This document shows, piece after piece, positions 27,501 through 33,500 of a DNA stretch of 33,631 bases. Positions within the stretch are counted from its first letter, which is position 1; each line of letters begins with the position of its first letter. The position numbers were made by a program, and so were the translations under genes. Source of the DNA: Methylocapsa sp. S129 (lineage in GTDB: Bacteria > Pseudomonadota > Alphaproteobacteria > Rhizobiales > Beijerinckiaceae). The stretch is taken from NCBI RefSeq assembly GCF_009765995.1, contig NZ_LMUI01000046.1, positions 153,209-186,839 on the forward strand, in the 5' to 3' direction. The notes under the pieces were generated by a model. That model saw only the letters and a program-made list of their open reading frames with translations, was not told the DNA's origin and ran no database searches.

Positions 27501-30500
27501 TCATCAAGATCATCGACACGCTGAAGGATAACAACGGCCTGGGGAACGTGGACACCACGACCTATGTGTTCACGCCCGGCCAAGGCGTCGCGACTTACAC
27601 GACGGGCTATGGCGCCGACGCGAACCTGAATTCGACGCCGACCGCTTTCTCCACGTCATCGACCGGCCTGAACTACCAGCCGGTGGCCAACGCTCGTTAC
27701 GAGTGGACGCAGACCGCCTACCTGCGTCCTACCCAAAATTCCGATGGCACGGACACCTGGTACTTTACCGATGCCAATGGCAATACAATTCAGTCGAGCA
27801 ACCCTTTTTATACGCAGACATTCGTCACTGCGGCGCCGATCCAGAATTATACGGCCGCGACGATTTCCCAGGAGCCGATCTTCCAGGAGACGATGTCGGC
27901 GGCCTTTGGGGAAAACGGAACGTACACGTATTCGCACGCTGGCTGCAATAGTACTAATCTTTGCTACTATGGCTATTTGAATATCCCTGGCTCGGGAGGG
28001 GGCGACGGCAACGACGGAACGTATACTTTCCAGGATTTCTACGCTCTCAGTCTCACGCTGACCAATTCGGTCAAGGCCGACAACCAGATCGGCATCAACT
28101 TCTACGGCAATGCGACCGGGCTCCTCAACGTCACCTCGGGCAACACCGTCACGCTCGCCGGCAACATCAGCAATGCGAGCGGCCTGACCAGCATTCAGGT
28201 CTCGAACGGCGACATTCTCGAGACGGCGAACGCCACGCTGACGACGCAGAACCTGCAGCTCGCGGCCTCAGGCGCGATCGGCAGCGCCGCGCAGCCGTTC
28301 ACCGCGACGATGACGACGAACGCGGCGGGAACGCCGACCGGCATCGTGCAGGCCAGCGCCAGCGCGGCGGGCGGCGTCAACCTCGCCTTCAATTCCGCCG
28401 CAGCGATCGCAAATGTCACCGCCAGCACCACGACGTCGAGCTATACGAACACAAATGTCTCCAACAATTTCGGAACCGTGTCCAACACGACGACCTATGG
28501 CGGCGCGAGCACGACCACCTATGGCGACGTGACCATCACGGCGCTCGGCAATCTGACGGCGGCGCCGTCGACGACCAATCCGATCGCCGTCACCAGCCTG
28601 TCGCCGCCGACCTCCACCCAGGTCACCAGCGCCGGAGGGGGCATCTTTGAAACAACAATCACGACCGTGAGCACTGGCGCGGCCTCGACATACGGCAATG
28701 CGCCCACGACCGCCAACATCACCGGCCGCAATATCACGCTGTCGAGCCTGACAGGCGGCATCGGATCCGGCTTCGGCGCCAGCGCGACGCCGCTCGCGCT
28801 CAGCGCCAACACGACGACAAGCGCCACCGGGCAAGTGCTCGACGGCGTCGTCAACGCTTTGGCGTCCGGCAATATTGCGCTGACCGGCGTCACCGGCGAT
28901 TTCCGCATCGGCCTCATCGATTCGACGTCGGGCGACATCACCATCAATGTGCCGAACGGCTTCATCCTCAACGCCAACGGCCTGACGTCGAGCCAGACGC
29001 TGAGCGCCGACCAGCTCAGCGCCGTCGAGGGCCGCCTTCACCTGACCGAGGCCGATGGCGGGGCCGGCGTCTACACGCTCGTTCCGTTCCAAAACGCGGT
29101 CGACACCGATTACGCCGCCTACCAGACCCTGCTCGCCAAAGCGACGATCACAGGCGGCGTCATGACGCTGACGTCCGCCGGACTGCAATATTACGCACCG
29201 GCGGCCACCGCCACGCTGCTCGCCCCCTATAATGCGCTGTTGGCTTCCGGCGCGATCGTCAACGGGACCTTCACGCTCAGCAATTCCGGCGTCCAGACTT
29301 ATGCAAGCGCCGCGCTCGGGACGACGCAGCTCGCCACGTTCAACAATCTTCTGACCAATGGAATGGTCACATCGACCGGCTTCAGCCTTAGCGCGACCGG
29401 GCTGACGGCTTATGCCGCAGCCGCCGCGGCGGCGGACAAGGTCGCGACCGCGACGAATGCGCAGATCCAGACCTATGCGGCCGGCCTTTACAACGGCCTC
29501 GCGCAGCAGGTGCAAAGCTACGCCGCCACGCAAGAGGCCACGGCCAAGACGACGTTCTTTACGGGCGCCGCCGCAACCAACGCCAGCATCTATGAAGGTC
29601 TCCTCACCAACGGAACGGTGGGAGCGGGCGGCGCCTTCACGCTCAGCGCCGCGGGATTGCAGGCCTATGCCACGGCGGCGGCCGCGGCCGATAAGGTTGC
29701 GACCGCGACGAACGCCCAGATTCAGGCTTATGCGGCAGGGCTCTACGCGAGCGCGGCGCCGGTGGCGACCGCCCAGCAAATCCAAACTTACGCCAGCACG
29801 CAATATTCTGGTTATGTCTCGACCTTCGAAAAGGCTTTCGCCACAAGCGCGGATCCAACCGGCGCCAATTGGCAAACGACGCTCGGCGCGATTTCGACTT
29901 ACGCCGCCTATAATACGCAAGTCGCCAATCAGGCGACCTATACGACCTTGCAATCCTACGGGAGCGTGGTCGGCGGGAACTATATTCTGAACGCCAGCGG
30001 CCTCGCCCATTACACCAATGCGAGGGCGGTCCCCTCGGCGCTGGGGACGACAGAGGCGGGCGTCTACAACACGCTGGCCGCCAACGGCACGGTGACCAAC
30101 GGCGCCCTGACGCAGCTCAGCGCCGCCGGATTGACGATCTATGCGGCGCCCGCCGCTTCCTATTATGGCGTCGCGACGGCCACCAACGCGCAAATACTCG
30201 CCTATGCGGCAGGACTTTACGCCCCGCTCGCCGCGCAGGTGCAGGCTTATACGGCATCCAATGCGACGACCTTGAACAGCGCCAATGTGCAGGCGATCGT
30301 GCAAGCCAATGCGGCGGCGCTGTATAATTCCGTTTCGTCGTCGGCGAATTTCACGAGTTCGTCGCAATATACCAGCGACGTCGCGACTTTCACGCAAGCG
30401 TTTGGCGCGGGCTGGCAGACATCGCTTGCCGCGCTTTACAACACCAACGCCGCCGGCGTCGCCACGGTTAACTATACCGTCAACCCGACCAGCGCTCTTT

Positions 30501-33500
30501 ACACCAGCCTGACGCAGAACGCCGTATGGACGGCGGGCGAGCTGGCGCAGGCGGTCGATCAATCCGCCTTGGCGCCGGCGCAGGCGATCGTCGGCAATGC
30601 GCCGGCCAGTCTTGTCGGCCGGAACATCTACGTCAGCGCCGCCGACGGCGTCGGACAGACGGCGACGGCGGTCAAAATTCAGGGCGCCGATCTCGCATCG
30701 CTTGAAGTCGGGACCCTGACGGACCAGAACGAGATCGCCGCCCTCGCCAACGCCACCTCGCCCGGCTCGGTGATTGTGGCGACGGATAGCACCGGCCATG
30801 TGATCTCGCTCACCCTCGCCGAAATCCAGCCGCTCTATGTCAGCGCGACCGGCGCGGTCAGCGCCGTCTCTTCGTCGGGCCAGATCTTGCTGCAGGCGAC
30901 CGGGTCCACCGGCCTGCCGGGATCGGACACGCTGCAGCTCGGCGCCATCTCCGCCCCCAGCGCGGCCGGCAATGTCAATCTTGCGGCGCCCGTCAGCATC
31001 GTCGAAGCCGCCAGCGCCGCGGCGCTCTCGATCGTGGCCGGCGGCGAGCTGACATTGGCGGCGGGCACAGGCAATATCGGTTCGGCCTCCTCTCCCGTCA
31101 CTTTCCAGACGCCGTTGCTCAACGACGCCTCAGCGGCGGGCAGCGTCTATCTCCAGTCGGTTGGCGATGTCGCCGTCGGCCGGATTTTCGCCAATGCCGA
31201 CACCGGCGTGGCCTCCTTGACCGCGACCGCTGGTTCGGGGCAGAGCGGCGATATCGTCGAGACGCTGCCTGGTCTCGCCATCACCGCGAGTGCGATCAAT
31301 CTTGTGGCGGCCGGGGATATCGGCGTTCCGCCGACCGCTCCGAGCACGACGGCGACGTTCTTTGCCATCGGCGACCCCAATGCGGACGCCGGCGCCAATC
31401 CGTTCACCGTCTCGGGAAGCTCCGGCGGCGTAGCTTATCTGACGACCGAGGCGATCAACAGCCACGTTCAACCCGTGACCATCAACAGCTTTTCGGCCGC
31501 CGGCGGCCTCAACATTCAACTGCCGACGACCGATGTGAACAATGGCGGCGCGGCGTTGTCGATCGCCTTGACCTTTTCGGGCGCCACGACATCGAGCGCG
31601 GGCGGCGTCGCCGCGGAGGGCGCCTCGATCACCATGGCGAGCGGCGCCTCCATCGCCGCCTTGGGCGAGATTCAACTGACGGCGGATAGCGGCGGGATCG
31701 AACTTGGCCAATTGATCAGCGGAATCAGCGCCACGACGTCGATGCCCGCCATCGTCGTCACCGCGAATTCGGGCGCGGTCTCCGGCAATGGCGACGAGCA
31801 GGTCAATCTCGTCGCGCCAAATGCGTTCGCCGCCGTAAACTTGAGCGCCCAATCCGGCATCGGCGCATCGAACCTCGCGCTATCCGTCGACACGACGCTG
31901 CTGTCGGCGACGACAGCGCAGGGCGGGCTCTATTTCAATACGGTCACGACGCTGCCGACGGTCCCAGCGTTCCTCACCCTTTCCCAGACGCCAGGCCTGG
32001 AGGCGACGAACCTGTCCGCCGCCAAGGGCGACATCGCCATCGCCGGCGCCGCGGCTCTGACGCTCGACGACCTCATGGCCGGGACGGATCCGGCGGCGAC
32101 CTCGGGCGCCGTGACCGCGCAGTCCACTCGCTCGATCACGGTCGACGCGATCGACGCGAGCGGCGCCGTTTCTCTGAACGCCAACGGTGGTATTGCGAGC
32201 AATGGGTCGCCGTCAGTGACCGCCGCCGCGCTTTCGTTGAGGTCCGGCGCCGATATCGGCTCCAGCGCGACCGCGTTCTCATTCGACGTGTCGGGCCTGC
32301 TGTCGGGATCGGCGAACGGCTCGGCTTGGCTGACCAGCGCGGATGCAGTGAACGTCTCGACCTTCTCCGGCGCCAAAGGCGTCTCATTGACGTCGGGCGG
32401 GGCTTTGCGAGTCGAGACGGTCGCGACCAATATCGGCGGCGTCCCCGGGTCGAGCGCGGGATCGGTGACGTCGTCCAGCGGCGCGGTCACGCTCGAAGGA
32501 ACGAGCGTCGGCATGGACGCGGGCGCCTCGGTCGAGGCCGCGAGGCTGATCTCGGTGACGGCCGATACGAGCGGCGTCACGCTCGGTCAATTGGTCAGCA
32601 GCGACAGCGGGCCTGTCGTGACGCCGGCGATCATTGTCACGGCGTCTTCCGGAACGATCGTCGCCAACGGCGACGGCCAGACCAATCTTGTTGCGCCCGA
32701 CAGCCACGCCGAAGTCACGCTGACCGCGAGGTCCATCGGCGCCGCTAACGCGCCTCTGTCGATCAATGCGCAGCTTCTGTCCGCGACGGCGACGAGCGGC
32801 AGCCTTTATCTGACCACGGTGACGACGCTGCCAAGCGCGCCCGCGCTTCACGCCCTTTCATCGAACAGTGCGCTGGAGGCGACCCTTCTGTCGGCCGTCG
32901 AAGGAAGCGTCGACATCGAAGGCGCCGCGGCTTTGACGCTCGATAGCGTGAACGCCGGAACGGCGAGCGACGCGACGCAAGGCGATATCACAGCCCAATC
33001 CACAAGCTCGATCGCCGCCGACACGCTGACCGCCTATGGTTCGGCGACGGTGACGGCGGATGGCGACAATAGCGGGACGAGCGTCACCACGGAGCATGGC
33101 GGCGTGACGCTGAGCGCCGGCGATCTTTCGGCGCCGTCGTCGGTAAAGCTCGACTGGACGACGATCCAGGCCGGCACGTCGCTGACGGCGACGAGCGGCG
33201 GGGCGCTGACGCTGGCGGACGTCTCAACGGGAACGACGGGGGCGGGCGGCAATCAGGTGATCCACGGCTCGGGCGCGGTCGATCTGACGACGCTGAACGC
33301 GACGGGCGGGACGATCGGAGCGACCTCGGACGCCTCGATGGTGACGATCGGCTCTGCGACGAGCGACGGGACCGAGACAATCGAAGCCTATCTGGGCCTC
33401 GGCTATACGACCTTGAAGACCAATGGCATGACGGGCGATGTCGGCGACATCAAGCTGACGTCGGACACGGCGTCGATCACGGGCAATGCGCCTTCCGACA

